The notes under the pieces were generated by a model that did no database searches, was not told the DNA's origin, and worked only from the letters and a program-made list of their open reading frames with translations. This document shows, piece after piece, positions 1 through 7,925 of a stretch of DNA of 64,000 nt; position 1 is the first letter of the stretch, and the number at the start of each line of letters is the position of its first letter. Location: the NCBI GenBank assembly GCA_024399835.1, contig JAKSNK010000004.1, positions 1 through 64,000 on the forward strand, in the 5' to 3' direction. Source of the stretch: Paludibacteraceae bacterium. GTDB lineage: Bacteria > Bacteroidota > Bacteroidia > Bacteroidales > Paludibacteraceae. A program made the translations under genes and the position numbers.

Positions 1-60
1 CCCCAAAAAACAGGTAAACCTACACGCCTGTATAATGAATCTGTAGTGGTCTCAATGTTC

Positions 61-201
61 AATTTGTAACTTACTAACTTACAAATTTACAACAAAGAGC
101 AGAATATTAACCGACTAAAAAAAGGCACTTGTGCCGTTCGGGGTCCCCGAAGAACCTGTTCTTTGGGGAGAGTGGAGGCCTCCGTCGTCCTGTTGACGAC
201 G
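61..201. repeat. Cluster of short perfect inverted repeats
   Basis: This non-coding leader (no gene in 1-243) holds consecutive hairpins: AATTTGTAA at 61-69 with TTACAAATT at 79-87; GGCAC at 124-128 with GTGCC at 131-135; TTCGGGG at 137-143 with CCCCGAA at 145-151; the palindrome GGAGGCCTCC at 174-183; and CGTCGTC at 183-189 with GACGACG at 195-201. The GGCAC-TT-GTGCC hairpin resembles the GGCGC-TT-GCGCC core of the GTTTAGAG repeat at 10.8 kb. Its function is unknown; it may be the 5' leader of the gene at 244 or a patchwork of repeats. Confidence 0.6.
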
Positions 202-243
202 CGGTCGTCCAACCTTTACGACAGGAGTGCCGAACACGACACT

Positions 244-588
244 ATGGCATCTATCAAATGGAAGTACCCCATCGAGTCTATTCACGGCGCACTGAAAAAG
301 AAAGTCTTCGGCGCTGCAATGCGCAAGGCAAAAAACGCAAAAGGTGAGCAACCCAACTTCTCCGTACAATACGGCGAACGCGACCTCGTCAATCACCCGA
401 TTACTAGCGGCGAAAACGCTGCACGCGCGCGCTTTGCTGCCGTCCGCGCTTTGGTTGCCGACCGCAAGGACGACTCCACCAAGCGCGCACAAGACCAAGC
501 CGCCTTCAAGGCACAATCGACCTACACTACGCTGTCCGCGTACCTGTGGCATGTGTGCGGACAGGAGTACGACAGCGCACAGGATTAG
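244..588 (+). CDS. Small conserved hypothetical protein, paralogue of the protein at 40336
   Basis: The 114-residue product begins MASIKWKYPIESIHG, which matches MAKVQYNFPVESVHG at the start of the 116-residue protein at 40336. The shared pattern is MA-x-[IV]-x-[WY]-x-[YF]-P-[IV]-E-S-[IV]-H-G, and the two have the same length and a similar helical, Ala/Gln/Asp-rich C-terminal half. The frame is open further upstream, but the ATG at 244 is chosen because homology begins there and AGGAG lies at 222-226. There is no signal peptide or membrane segment, so it is probably cytoplasmic. I recognise no catalytic motif and assign no function. It is followed by two other very small genes. Confidence 0.7.
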   Translation: MASIKWKYPIESIHGALKKKVFGAAMRKAKNAKGEQPNFSVQYGERDLVNHPITSGENAARARFAAVRALVADRKDDSTKRAQDQAAFKAQSTYTTLSAYLWHVCGQEYDSAQD

Positions 589-610
589 TGTATAGTGCCC
601 CGATAATGCT

Positions 611-805
611 ATGAAGACACAATTTATACAACTCTTGATTGCTTGTATTGCTTGTACTGCCGGCATTGTAGTGATTGTTCTGTGTATATACATCGACCCG
701 CAGGGAGAAATTCACTCGTCCGTGCTCGTCGCTTACGGAGAAACACTCACTTTTGCAGGGAGCATTATCGGGGTCGACTATCACTACCGATACAAAGACA
801 AGTAA
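611..805 (+). CDS. Small two-segment membrane protein
   Basis: The 64-residue protein has a long hydrophobic segment at about residues 5-28, a polar loop (DPQGEIHSS), a weaker apolar stretch at about 38-53 and a charged C-terminus (YHYRYKDK). I have the impression of similar tiny proteins (IHxSVLVAxGE, then a GxxxGxDY-like end) near small-gene cassettes in other Bacteroidales, but cannot confirm a family. It lies 22 bases after the preceding small gene and 24 before the next, so the three are probably co-transcribed. A holin-like role is possible from size and topology alone; nothing proves it. Confidence 0.6.
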   Translation: MKTQFIQLLIACIACTAGIVVIVLCIYIDPQGEIHSSVLVAYGETLTFAGSIIGVDYHYRYKDK

Positions 806-829
806 TTTAACAACTAAACATCTGATACC

Positions 830-958
830 ATGAGCAAAATGACTCCACAAGGCAAAAAAACCTTGTTCTCCTTTCTTCTGCAACTGCTGAAACTGGTTTT
901 TACTATCGGCGAAAAGCACGCCGAGAAGAACGCCGAGAAAAACGCCGACAAAATTTGA
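830..958 (+). CDS. Very small hypothetical protein (42 residues)
   Basis: ATG at 830 and TGA at 956-958 enclose 42 codons. The product starts MSKMTPQGKKTLFSF, continues as an amphipathic/hydrophobic helix (LLQLLKLVFTIG) and ends in a charged Glu-Lys-Asn-Ala repeat (EKHAEKNAEKNADKI). It follows the membrane protein gene by 24 bases and sits directly before a hairpin terminator, so it is probably the last gene of the cassette. Bacteroidales carry several unrelated families of such peptides at the ends of small operons; I do not recognise this one. At this length chance cannot be excluded, but the position and composition favour a real gene. Confidence 0.5.
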   Translation: MSKMTPQGKKTLFSFLLQLLKLVFTIGEKHAEKNAEKNADKI

Positions 959-960
959 AA

Positions 961-988
961 CAAGCGCACCCCTAACCGGGCGCGCTTG
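961..988 (+). terminator. Hairpin terminator after the small-gene cassette
   Basis: CAAGCGC at 961-967 pairs perfectly with GCGCTTG at 982-988 around a 14-base loop, two bases after the stop of the 42-codon gene. The downstream run is T-rich but not a clean T-tract. Confidence 0.55.
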
Positions 989-1024
989 TGTGTTGATTGC
1001 TACTGCTTTCTTCATTACTTAGAC

Positions 1025-1342
1025 TCATATCAATTCTATTTTGTCATGTTCTACATTTTTATAAAAGGGAGTGAAAGACATGCTTTCCCACTCTTTCTGC
1101 GTATAAAGATGTGCTGAGACGATATTGTGTGCCTCTGCACCTAAGTAAATCAGAGGATAGGAATATTTGTCAAAATCCGCATTTTCCTGTTTGTCCTTGT
1201 TAAGCAAAATCAACAAATCCCAATCCGAATCCGGACGAGCATCATGACGAGCCCGCGAACCATAGAGCCATAATTTGGCATCTTTAGGAAGAATACGCCT
1301 GCCTAATTGTGTTAATTGGTTTGTAAATGATTCTTGCAACAT
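1025..1342 (-). CDS. Minimal nucleotidyltransferase (MNT) domain protein
   Basis: The 105-residue protein carries the DNA polymerase beta-type nucleotidyltransferase signature: GSRAR at residues 28-32, then D40 and D42 (DSDWDLLILL), the metal-binding pair of the family. Its length is typical of stand-alone MNT proteins, which often act as antitoxins that nucleotidylylate a HEPN toxin made from the same operon. No intact HEPN gene is next to it: downstream is the terminator of the opposing cassette, and upstream on the same strand is only a 57-residue ORF. No TAnnTTTG promoter is evident directly upstream, so it may be read from the promoter at 1725-1756. The fold is sure; the biological role is not. 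Confidence 0.8.
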   Translation of the reverse strand: MLQESFTNQLTQLGRRILPKDAKLWLYGSRARHDARPDSDWDLLILLNKDKQENADFDKYSYPLIYLGAEAHNIVSAHLYTQKEWESMSFTPFYKNVEHDKIELI

Positions 1343-1509
1343 AATTTTTATTGTCTTTGCAGGGTCATGCCCTGCGGAAGGGGTTAGTTTTCTTTTTTTC
1401 TTGCTTTAATTTGCCAATTAAAAAATACTACTAATAACTTTATCAATCACTTGAGTGCAAAACTCCGATTTCATTGTGCTTATTTTTCTGATGTCTCCTT
1501 GGTGATATT

Positions 1510-1683
1510 TCATACATGCTTGGCTAATATGTTTGCTGAATTAAGACGAGATGTAAAAAGGAATGCCTCTTTTTCTTCCTCTTTTGACCACTCTTTATCA
1601 TCTTTTAGTTGAAAGAGCCCTGATGCAAATAACATTCGCAACATATTCGTTGCATTCACATTGTTGACATCGTATGTCATTGA
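1510..1683 (-). CDS. Small hypothetical protein, possibly a gene remnant
   Basis: The 57-residue product starts MTYDVNNVNATNMLRM and is mostly helical and charged. The start at 1683 is chosen because a good promoter (-7 box at 1725-1732) lies just upstream; a longer frame would begin upstream of the transcript start. Shifting frame near the 3' end gives a further plausible stretch ending KVISSIF, so this may be a frameshifted remnant of a roughly 95-residue helical protein. It lies upstream of the MNT gene on the same strand, where a partner gene might be expected, but I see no HEPN motif (RxxxxH). Confidence 0.4.
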   Translation of the reverse strand, partial: SMTYDVNNVNATNMLRMLFASGLFQLKDDKEWSKEEEKEAFLFTSRLNSANILAKHV

Positions 1684-1724
1684 AATTGTTGCCTCATAAT
1701 TATCACATTTTGCGTTTTGCGACG

Positions 1725-1756
1725 CAAAAGTACAAAAAAAAAATGATATATGCAAA
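1725..1756 (-). promoter_or_regulatory. Bacteroidota-type promoter for the 1683 ORF
   Basis: On the minus strand TACTTTTG (1725-1732) is the -7 box and TTTG (1753-1756) the -33 box, 20 bases apart. Confidence 0.6.
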
Positions 1757-1771
1757 TAAAATTGTAATTTT

Positions 1772-1795
1772 GAATTATGAATTTTGAATTATGAA
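1772..1795. repeat. 24-base intergenic repeat, copy 1
   Basis: A block built from GAATTATGAA / TTTTGAATTATGAA is identical over 24 bases to 19462-19485. In both places it lies upstream of the same palindrome-plus-promoter module. Confidence 0.75.
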
Positions 1796-1854
1796 AAAAA
1801 AATCGTGCCCTTGTGGCTAAGAATTAAGAGAGAGAGAGGTAAAAATGGCTATTT

Positions 1855-1919
1855 ATAGATTAAAAAATCTATTTAGTGCCGCTTTTATTTGCGTATGCCA
1901 AATTTTTGTTGTATATTTG
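1855..1919 (+). promoter_or_regulatory. Palindrome plus promoter module upstream of ppdK
   Basis: The inverted repeat ATAGATT (1855-1861) / AATCTAT (1866-1872) precedes a -33 TTTG at 1888-1891 and a -7 TATATTTG at 1912-1919, 20 bases apart. The block GCGTATGCCAAATTTTTG next to the -7 box is shared with the promoter at 19676-19707. The palindrome sits where an activator or repressor site would be, but no regulator is identified. Confidence 0.65.
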
Positions 1920-1982
1920 CACGCTGAAAGGAAAATTACACACTTTCGAAATTGATTTATACACAAAATAATACTAACATTT

Positions 1983-4712
1983 ATGGAAAACAAAAAAAGA
2001 GTTTACACTTTCGGTAACGGTAAAGCCGAAGGAAATGCGCAAATGCGTGAGCAATTGGGCGGAAAAGGTGCCAACTGCGCAGAAATGAACCTCGTGGGAG
2101 TACCAGTACCCCCAGGATTCACTATCACTACTGATGTTTGTAACGAATACTACGAAGTCGGACAGGAGAAAATTATGCAACTCCTCAACGACGATGTCAT
2201 GGCTGCAGTCAAACATATCGAAACACTGATGAACTGCAAGTTCGGTGACCCCAAAAACCCGTTGCTCGTCAGCGTCCGTTCAGGTGCCCGCGCCTCTATG
2301 CCAGGTATGATGGACACTATCCTCAACCTCGGTTTGAACGATGTAGTCGCTGAGGGAATGGTTGCCAAAACCAACAACCCGCACTTCGTTTATGACAGTT
2401 ACCGCCGTTTCGTACAGATGTACGGCGATGTCGTTTTAGGCATGAAGCCCGTCAACAAAACCGACATCGACCCATTCGAAAAAATCATCGAAGAAGTGAA
2501 AGCCATTCGTGGCATATCACTCGATAAAGACCTCAATGTGGACGAACTCAAATTGCTGGTAGCACGCTTCAAAACCGCTATCAAAGAGCAAACAGGCAGC
2601 GACTTCCCCAATGACCCTATCGAGCAACTCTGGGGCGCTATCTGCGCCGTCTTCCGCAGTTGGATGAACGAACGCGCTATCCTCTACCGTAAGATGGAAG
2701 GCATTCCCGACGAATGGGGAACAGCCGTCAGCGTTATGGCTATGGTGTTCGGCAATATGGGCGAAACTTCCGCTACAGGTGTTTGCTTCAGCCGTGACGC
2801 CGCTACCGGAGAAAATGTCTTCAACGGCGAATACCTCGTCAACGCACAGGGCGAAGATGTAGTAGCAGGTATCCGTACCCCTCAACAAATCACCCTTGAA
2901 GGTAGCCGCCGTTGGGCTGCCCTGCGCGGCATCAGCGAAGAAGAACGCGCCACCAAGTACCCCTCAATGGAGGAGTGCATGCCGGAGTTATACAACGAAT
3001 TGAATGGCATTCAGCAGAAACTGCAAGCACACTACCGCGACATGCAGGATATGGAGTTCACCGTTCAGGAAGGCAAACTGTGGTTCCTGCAGACCCGTAA
3101 CGGCAAACGCACCGGCACGGCTATGGTAAAAATCGCCATGGATCTTGTCCGCGAAGGTATGATTACCGAGAAAGAAGCAATTCTTCGCTGCGAACCGCAG
3201 AAACTGGACGAACTGCTCCACCCCATTTTTGATAAAGATGCACTGAAGAAAGCCAAAGTGATTACACAAGGTTTACCTGCCAGCCCGGGTGCTGCTTGCG
3301 GACAGATAGTTTTCCACGCTGACGATGCACAAGCATGGCACAAAGACGGTCACAAAGTAATTATGGTACGCATAGAGACCAGCCCTGAAGACTTGGCTGG
3401 TATGAGCGCTGCCGAAGGTATCCTCACCGCCCGTGGCGGTATGACCTCTCACGCAGCCGTTGTGGCTCGCGGTATGGGTAAATGCTGCGTTTCCGGTGCC
3501 GGTGCCATCATGGTGGACTACAAAGCCAAGACCGTTACCATCGAAGGTGTTACCTACAAAGAAGGCGATTACATCAGTCTGAACGGCTCGACAGGACAAG
3601 TCTATGCAGGACAGATTCCTACCCGCGCTGCCGAACTCAGCGGCGACTTCAAAGCACTGATGGACCTCTGCGACAAATACACCCACTTGCAGGTACGCAC
3701 CAATGCCGACACCCCTCACGATGCACAGGTAGCACGCGACTTCGGTGCCAAAGGTATCGGTTTGACCCGTACAGAGCACATGTTCTTTGACGACAAGAAA
3801 ATCATCGCCATGCGCGAAATGATTCTTGCCAAAGACGCAGAAGGACGCGAAAAAGCATTGGCTAAACTCCTCCCCTATCAGAAGAGCGACTTCAAGGGCA
3901 TCCTGGATGCCATGGACGGCTGCCCCGTCAATATCCGTCTGCTCGACCCGCCATTGCACGAATTTGTTCCCCACGATTTGGCAGGACAGGAGCAAATGGC
4001 TAAGGAAATGGGCGTTTCCGTCAAGGAGATTCAACAGCGTGTCGCTTCACTTGCCGAAAACAATCCTATGTTGGGTCACCGCGGTTGCCGTTTAGGTATT
4101 ACCTTCCCCGAAATAACCGCCATGCAGACTCGCGCTATCATGTCTGCCGCTTGCGAACTGAAGAAAGAAGGCAAGAACCCAATGCCGGAAATCATGGTTC
4201 CGCTGATTGGTATTCTATACGAATTGAAACAGCAGAAAGAGATTATCAACCGTGTAGCCAAAGAGGTCTTTGCCGAATACGGCGTAGAGGTTGAATACGA
4301 AGTAGGTACAATGATAGAAATACCTCGTGCCGCGCTGACCGCCGACCGTATCGCTACCGAAGCACAATACTTCAGTTTCGGTACCAACGACCTGACACAG
4401 ATGACCTTCGGCTACAGCCGTGACGATATAGCCAGCTTCCTGCCGGCATACCTCGAGAAGAAGATTCTGAAAGCCGATCCGTTCCAGGTGCTTGACCAGA
4501 AAGGTGTAGGTCAACTCATCAAGATGGCAGTCGAGAAAGGTCGTGCTATTCGTCCTGCACTTCGCACAGGTATCTGCGGCGAACACGGTGGCGAACCCAG
4601 TTCGGTCAAGTTCTGCGCACGCGTAGGCATGAACTACGCCAGCTGCTCACCGTTCCGTGTTCCTATCGCTCGCCTGGCTGCTGCTCAAGCTGCTGTAGAA
4701 GACGAACAATAA
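1983..4712 (+). CDS. ppdK: Pyruvate, phosphate dikinase
   Basis: The cytoplasmic enzyme interconverts pyruvate, ATP and phosphate with phosphoenolpyruvate, AMP and pyrophosphate. At 909 residues it has the full three-domain length: an N-terminal ATP-grasp domain (GGKGANCAEM at about 26-35; SVRSGARASMPGMMDT at about 93-108), the swivelling phosphohistidine domain (GGMTSHAAVVARGMG, phosphorylated His at residue 490) and a C-terminal PEP/pyruvate TIM barrel with the catalytic Cys865 in GICGEHGGEP. It follows a strong promoter and ends at a 14-bp hairpin, so it is probably its own transcription unit. In anaerobic Bacteroidota it usually serves pyrophosphate-linked glycolysis or gluconeogenesis. 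Confidence 0.97.
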   Translation: MENKKRVYTFGNGKAEGNAQMREQLGGKGANCAEMNLVGVPVPPGFTITTDVCNEYYEVGQEKIMQLLNDDVMAAVKHIETLMNCKFGDPKNPLLVSVRSGARASMPGMMDTILNLGLNDVVAEGMVAKTNNPHFVYDSYRRFVQMYGDVVLGMKPVNKTDIDPFEKIIEEVKAIRGISLDKDLNVDELKLLVARFKTAIKEQTGSDFPNDPIEQLWGAICAVFRSWMNERAILYRKMEGIPDEWGTAVSVMAMVFGNMGETSATGVCFSRDAATGENVFNGEYLVNAQGEDVVAGIRTPQQITLEGSRRWAALRGISEEERATKYPSMEECMPELYNELNGIQQKLQAHYRDMQDMEFTVQEGKLWFLQTRNGKRTGTAMVKIAMDLVREGMITEKEAILRCEPQKLDELLHPIFDKDALKKAKVITQGLPASPGAACGQIVFHADDAQAWHKDGHKVIMVRIETSPEDLAGMSAAEGILTARGGMTSHAAVVARGMGKCCVSGAGAIMVDYKAKTVTIEGVTYKEGDYISLNGSTGQVYAGQIPTRAAELSGDFKALMDLCDKYTHLQVRTNADTPHDAQVARDFGAKGIGLTRTEHMFFDDKKIIAMREMILAKDAEGREKALAKLLPYQKSDFKGILDAMDGCPVNIRLLDPPLHEFVPHDLAGQEQMAKEMGVSVKEIQQRVASLAENNPMLGHRGCRLGITFPEITAMQTRAIMSAACELKKEGKNPMPEIMVPLIGILYELKQQKEIINRVAKEVFAEYGVEVEYEVGTMIEIPRAALTADRIATEAQYFSFGTNDLTQMTFGYSRDDIASFLPAYLEKKILKADPFQVLDQKGVGQLIKMAVEKGRAIRPALRTGICGEHGGEPSSVKFCARVGMNYASCSPFRVPIARLAAAQAAVEDEQ

Positions 4713-4720
4713 TCACTGCA

Positions 4721-4754
4721 AATAATGTACGCGCCACCGTGCGCGTACATTATT
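4721..4754 (+). terminator. Strong hairpin terminator of ppdK
   Basis: A perfect 14-bp stem (AATAATGTACGCGC at 4721-4734 with GCGCGTACATTATT at 4741-4754) encloses a 6-base loop. It starts 8 bases after the ppdK stop and ends 6 bases before the tilS ATG at 4761. Confidence 0.7.
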
Positions 4755-4760
4755 ACATAT

Positions 4761-5504
4761 ATGTTACGACGGGTAAAGAAATACATTTCTGACCACCGAT
4801 TATTATGCACGGGCGACCGTGTGTTGGTGTGTGTAAGTGGTGGCGCTGACAGCGTTGCCCTGTTGGATGTTTTGTTGCGTGGCGGTTACGAATGTGTAGT
4901 TGCCAATTGTAATTTTCATCTTCGCAACAACGAGAGTGACCGCGACTCTTTTTTTGTACGCGCGCTCGTACCCGTGTTAGCAGAGCGGCTGAAAGTCAAA
5001 CAAGCATGGATGCAGGACGGCATACCCTATTATGCGAAGGACTTTGATACGCGCGCATACGCCAAAGAGCACCACTTGTCAATCGAGACGGCAGCACGCG
5101 AATTGCGCTACCGCTGGTTCGACGAAGTGGCACACGCCACCGGATGCAAAGCCATCGCCGTGGCACACCACCAGAACGACCAGGCAGAGACCGTGCTCAT
5201 GCACATCCGCAGAGGTTGCGGACTGAACGGACTGTGCGGCATGAGACCTTCTTCGCCCAACCCTTGCACCCAAAGCGACATTCCAGTCATTCGCCCACTG
5301 CTATGCACCACGCACGACTACATTTGTCACTACCTGCGCGACATACGCGGCATCGAATGGGTCGAAGACTCCACCAATAGCGATACACACTATCAACGCA
5401 ACGCCATCAGACAAGAACTGAGAACATGGTCAAAAGCGGAAATAGAACATATATGTGCCCTCGCAGAGCGAGTGCAGGAAGTTAGTTTAGAGTTTAGAGT
5501 TTAG
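4761..5504 (+). CDS. tilS: tRNA(Ile)-lysidine synthase, catalytic domain only
   Basis: TilS attaches lysine to C34 of the CAU-anticodon tRNA-Ile so that it reads AUA. The PP-loop SGGADS is at residues 26-31, followed by NCNFHLRNNESDRD, the AHHQNDQAET motif and the RNAIRQEL end of the N-terminal domain. The ATG at 4761 is preferred to one at 4725, which would place the terminator stem inside the gene. The product is 247 residues, whereas Bacteroidales TilS is normally over 400 and even the short Aquifex form is about 310. The tRNA-binding C-terminal domains are absent, and the last codons and the stop lie inside a GTTTAGAG repeat. aroE begins 5 bases later, so no detached tail is present. Confidence 0.85.
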   Translation: MLRRVKKYISDHRLLCTGDRVLVCVSGGADSVALLDVLLRGGYECVVANCNFHLRNNESDRDSFFVRALVPVLAERLKVKQAWMQDGIPYYAKDFDTRAYAKEHHLSIETAARELRYRWFDEVAHATGCKAIAVAHHQNDQAETVLMHIRRGCGLNGLCGMRPSSPNPCTQSDIPVIRPLLCTTHDYICHYLRDIRGIEWVEDSTNSDTHYQRNAIRQELRTWSKAEIEHICALAERVQEVSLEFRV

Positions 5505-5505
5505 A
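5484..5505. repeat. GTTTAGAG-type repeat at the tilS 3' end
   Basis: Tandem GTTTAGA units span 5484-5505 and supply the tilS stop codon. Relatives lie at 10776-10845, 19399-19440 and 20665-20714. Confidence 0.75.
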
Positions 5506-5509
5506 GGCA

Positions 5510-6223
5510 ATGAGATATTACGGCATTATAGGCAAACCTGTAGCACAAAGTTTCTCCGCCAAGTATTTCTCGGAGAAATTTATGCGGGAACACATCGACG
5601 CGCAATACGAGCGCTACGAACTGCAATCCATAGAGGAAGTGCGCCCCTATTTGCAGCAGTTGGACGGCTTTAATGTGACCATTCCTTACAAGCAAGCCAT
5701 CATACCCTATTTGGACAGCATGGACGATACCGCCGCACAAATAGGCGCAGTCAATGTGGTGGACCGTCACCACAAGGGGTGGAACACCGATTGTATAGGT
5801 TTTATCAACAGCATACGCCCTCTGTTGACACCACAAGACAAGTTGGCACTCGTTTTAGGGACAGGCGGAGCAGCCAAAGCCGTTCATTACGGACTTCGGC
5901 AACTGGGTATTACCCCCACTTATGTCAGTCGCACTCCATCATCGCCGGATATGCTCGGCTACAACGATTTGACACCGGAGATAATGGCAGCACACACGGT
6001 AATAGTCAATTGTACCCCATTGGGTATGTTCCCCAAAATGGACGATTGTGCCCCTATTCCCTATTCTGCCGTCACTTCGGCACATATTTTGTACGACTGT
6101 GTATATAACCCCGAGCAAACCCTTTTCCTCCGTCACGGCAAAGAACAGGGCGCACGGACACAAAACGGCTTGGGCATGCTGTACGGACAGGCACAAGCGG
6201 CTTGGGAAATTTGGAATCAATAA
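5510..6223 (+). CDS. aroE: Shikimate dehydrogenase
   Basis: AroE reduces 3-dehydroshikimate to shikimate with NADPH in aromatic amino acid synthesis. The 237-residue protein has the substrate-binding serines in the N-terminal QSFSAKYF motif, the catalytic Lys61 in FNVTIPYKQAI, the NTDCIGF motif, and the dinucleotide loop VLGTGGAAKAVHYGL. NGLGMLYGQA near the C-terminus is also typical. It is slightly shorter than the usual 250-280 residues, as is common in Bacteroidales. It lies 5 bases after tilS and 12 before the DUF4831 gene, in a plus-strand run. Confidence 0.93.
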   Translation: MRYYGIIGKPVAQSFSAKYFSEKFMREHIDAQYERYELQSIEEVRPYLQQLDGFNVTIPYKQAIIPYLDSMDDTAAQIGAVNVVDRHHKGWNTDCIGFINSIRPLLTPQDKLALVLGTGGAAKAVHYGLRQLGITPTYVSRTPSSPDMLGYNDLTPEIMAAHTVIVNCTPLGMFPKMDDCAPIPYSAVTSAHILYDCVYNPEQTLFLRHGKEQGARTQNGLGMLYGQAQAAWEIWNQ

Positions 6224-6235
6224 AACAAACACAAT

Positions 6236-7024
6236 ATGAAAAAAATTTGGATTACAATCATCGGCTGCATGGCAATTAGTGCCATATATGCCACAGAGCG
6301 GCGATTTAAGGTCACCTACAACGAGGTAGAGACCATTCGTGGCGAGTTGTACCAATACGCCGAACGCTATCTCGGTACAAAAGATGTCATTGTCGCCAAC
6401 GAGACTTACTACGAGTTGGGAGAAGTCAAACCGTCTACGCCAAAGAAAAATGTCGCTTCTTCATCGTCAACTTCGACCTCTGCAGAAGAGCAACCGAAGG
6501 AACACAAGATTATCAGCAAACAACTTCCGCTCAACGAAGAAGCCCTGATGGCTGCCAACCTTGCCAAGAAAGCCGAAAGCGTAGCCAAGCAGATTTACCG
6601 CATTCGCGAGACACGAATGAATATCCTCAGTGGCGATGTAGAGCACATGCCCGCCGACGGTAATGCAATGGAATTGGTATTAAAAGAACTCAACAAACAG
6701 GAAAAAGCCCTCACAAGCATGTTTGTAGGCACTAAAATCGTGCGACCAATGAAACGATACATCTACATCGAACTCAACGACAGCGCTTTGGCTGAACAAC
6801 AAGTATTGTTCACTTTCTCGCACAAACAGGGCATACTGGACGCCGCCGACAAGAACGGCGAACCCGTTTATGTCAAAATAACACGCTATTCGCACCCTGT
6901 CCTGGCTGCCGAGCAACCCAAGAAAAAGAATAGCGAACCTATCTACGAGAATGAAATATACCGTTCCATCACAAACATCATTTACAGGAACAAGTCCATT
7001 TATGAAAAGATTGTTAATTTATAG
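6236..7024 (+). CDS. DUF4831 family protein
   Basis: The 262-residue protein has an N-terminal signal peptide (MKKIWITIIGCMAISAIYA) and the core I associate with the Bacteroidota family DUF4831: ERYLGTKDVI near the start, a low-complexity Ser/Thr linker at about 80-90, then YRIRETRMNILSGDVEHMP and LFVG-like MFVGTKIVR motifs. It is probably periplasmic. Its function is unknown. Its 3' end overlaps the start of the PorD-like gene by 23 bases, which suggests translational coupling. Confidence 0.8.
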   Translation: MKKIWITIIGCMAISAIYATERRFKVTYNEVETIRGELYQYAERYLGTKDVIVANETYYELGEVKPSTPKKNVASSSSTSTSAEEQPKEHKIISKQLPLNEEALMAANLAKKAESVAKQIYRIRETRMNILSGDVEHMPADGNAMELVLKELNKQEKALTSMFVGTKIVRPMKRYIYIELNDSALAEQQVLFTFSHKQGILDAADKNGEPVYVKITRYSHPVLAAEQPKKKNSEPIYENEIYRSITNIIYRNKSIYEKIVNL

Positions 7025-7910
7025 CATATTGCTTTGCGCCGGTTGCGTTTCTGCCCAAGAACTGAACTGCAATGTTATCATCAATCACGACCAGGTACAA
7101 GGAACCAATACGCAGATTTTCACCACTTTGGAGCAGTCTGTCCGCGAGTTTGTCAATACACAGCGGTGGACGGACATGGTAGTAGCAGAAAAAGAACGCA
7201 TTGATTGCACCTTCATGTTCATCGTCAGCCAAGTCACCGTAGATGGCTTGTTCACGGCACAACTGCAAGTACAGAGCAGACGACCCGTCTATAAGACCAA
7301 CTATCAATCCACTTTGGTCAACATGAAAGACAACGACTGCAATTTCATGTACCGCGAGTTCGACCGGTTGGACTTTCAACCCAATGCTTTTACCAGCAAC
7401 TTGTGCTCTATACTTGCCTTCTATTGCTACTACATACTCGGCATGGACGCGGATTCATTTTCACAGTTGGGCGGCAACCCCTATTACCAGCAATGCGAGA
7501 ACATCGTCAATTTGGCGCAATCGGCATCAATGGACGACTCCGAATTGGACGGTTGGAAAGCATTCAGCAATAACAAGAACCGCTACGCTCTCATCAACCA
7601 ACTGGAAGACCAGGCGTTTCAACCCTTCAGACAGTACATCTACACTTACCACCGTCTCGGATTGGATATCATGGCAGACAATGTAGCCAACGGCAGAGCG
7701 CGTATTGCTGAAGAAATAGACATTCTGCGCGAAGCCAACCGGGCACGCCCTGCCACATACATCGTTTACACTTTTATGGATGCCAAAAACGACGAACTGG
7801 TCAATCTGTTCCAGCAAGGAACGGCTGACGAGAAGAAAAAAGTATATGATGTATGCATGGCTGTTGACCCGACTCGACAGGACCAATACGACAAGATTAA
7901 CAAGAAATAA
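7002..7910 (+). CDS. DUF4835 / PorD-like type IX secretion protein
   Basis: The 302-residue protein begins MKRLLIYSILLCAGCVSAQ, a signal peptide, followed by ELNCNVIINHDQVQGTN, characteristic of DUF4835. This family includes PorD, an accessory protein of the type IX secretion system (established for the family; not tested here). The ATG at 7002 is chosen over one 51 bases upstream because it starts the signal peptide. The order DUF4835 then recN is common in Bacteroidota. It overlaps the DUF4831 gene by 23 bases and recN follows 15 bases later. Some DUF4835 carriers lack a full type IX system, so secretion by this organism is not proven. Confidence 0.85.
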   Translation: MKRLLIYSILLCAGCVSAQELNCNVIINHDQVQGTNTQIFTTLEQSVREFVNTQRWTDMVVAEKERIDCTFMFIVSQVTVDGLFTAQLQVQSRRPVYKTNYQSTLVNMKDNDCNFMYREFDRLDFQPNAFTSNLCSILAFYCYYILGMDADSFSQLGGNPYYQQCENIVNLAQSASMDDSELDGWKAFSNNKNRYALINQLEDQAFQPFRQYIYTYHRLGLDIMADNVANGRARIAEEIDILREANRARPATYIVYTFMDAKNDELVNLFQQGTADEKKKVYDVCMAVDPTRQDQYDKINKK

Positions 7911-7925
7911 TCCTACTCTCCTCCT

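Noticed and set aside
4721..4754. Regulatory RNA or riboswitch in front of tilS
   Set aside because: It is a plain 14-bp hairpin directly after ppdK; a terminator explains it.
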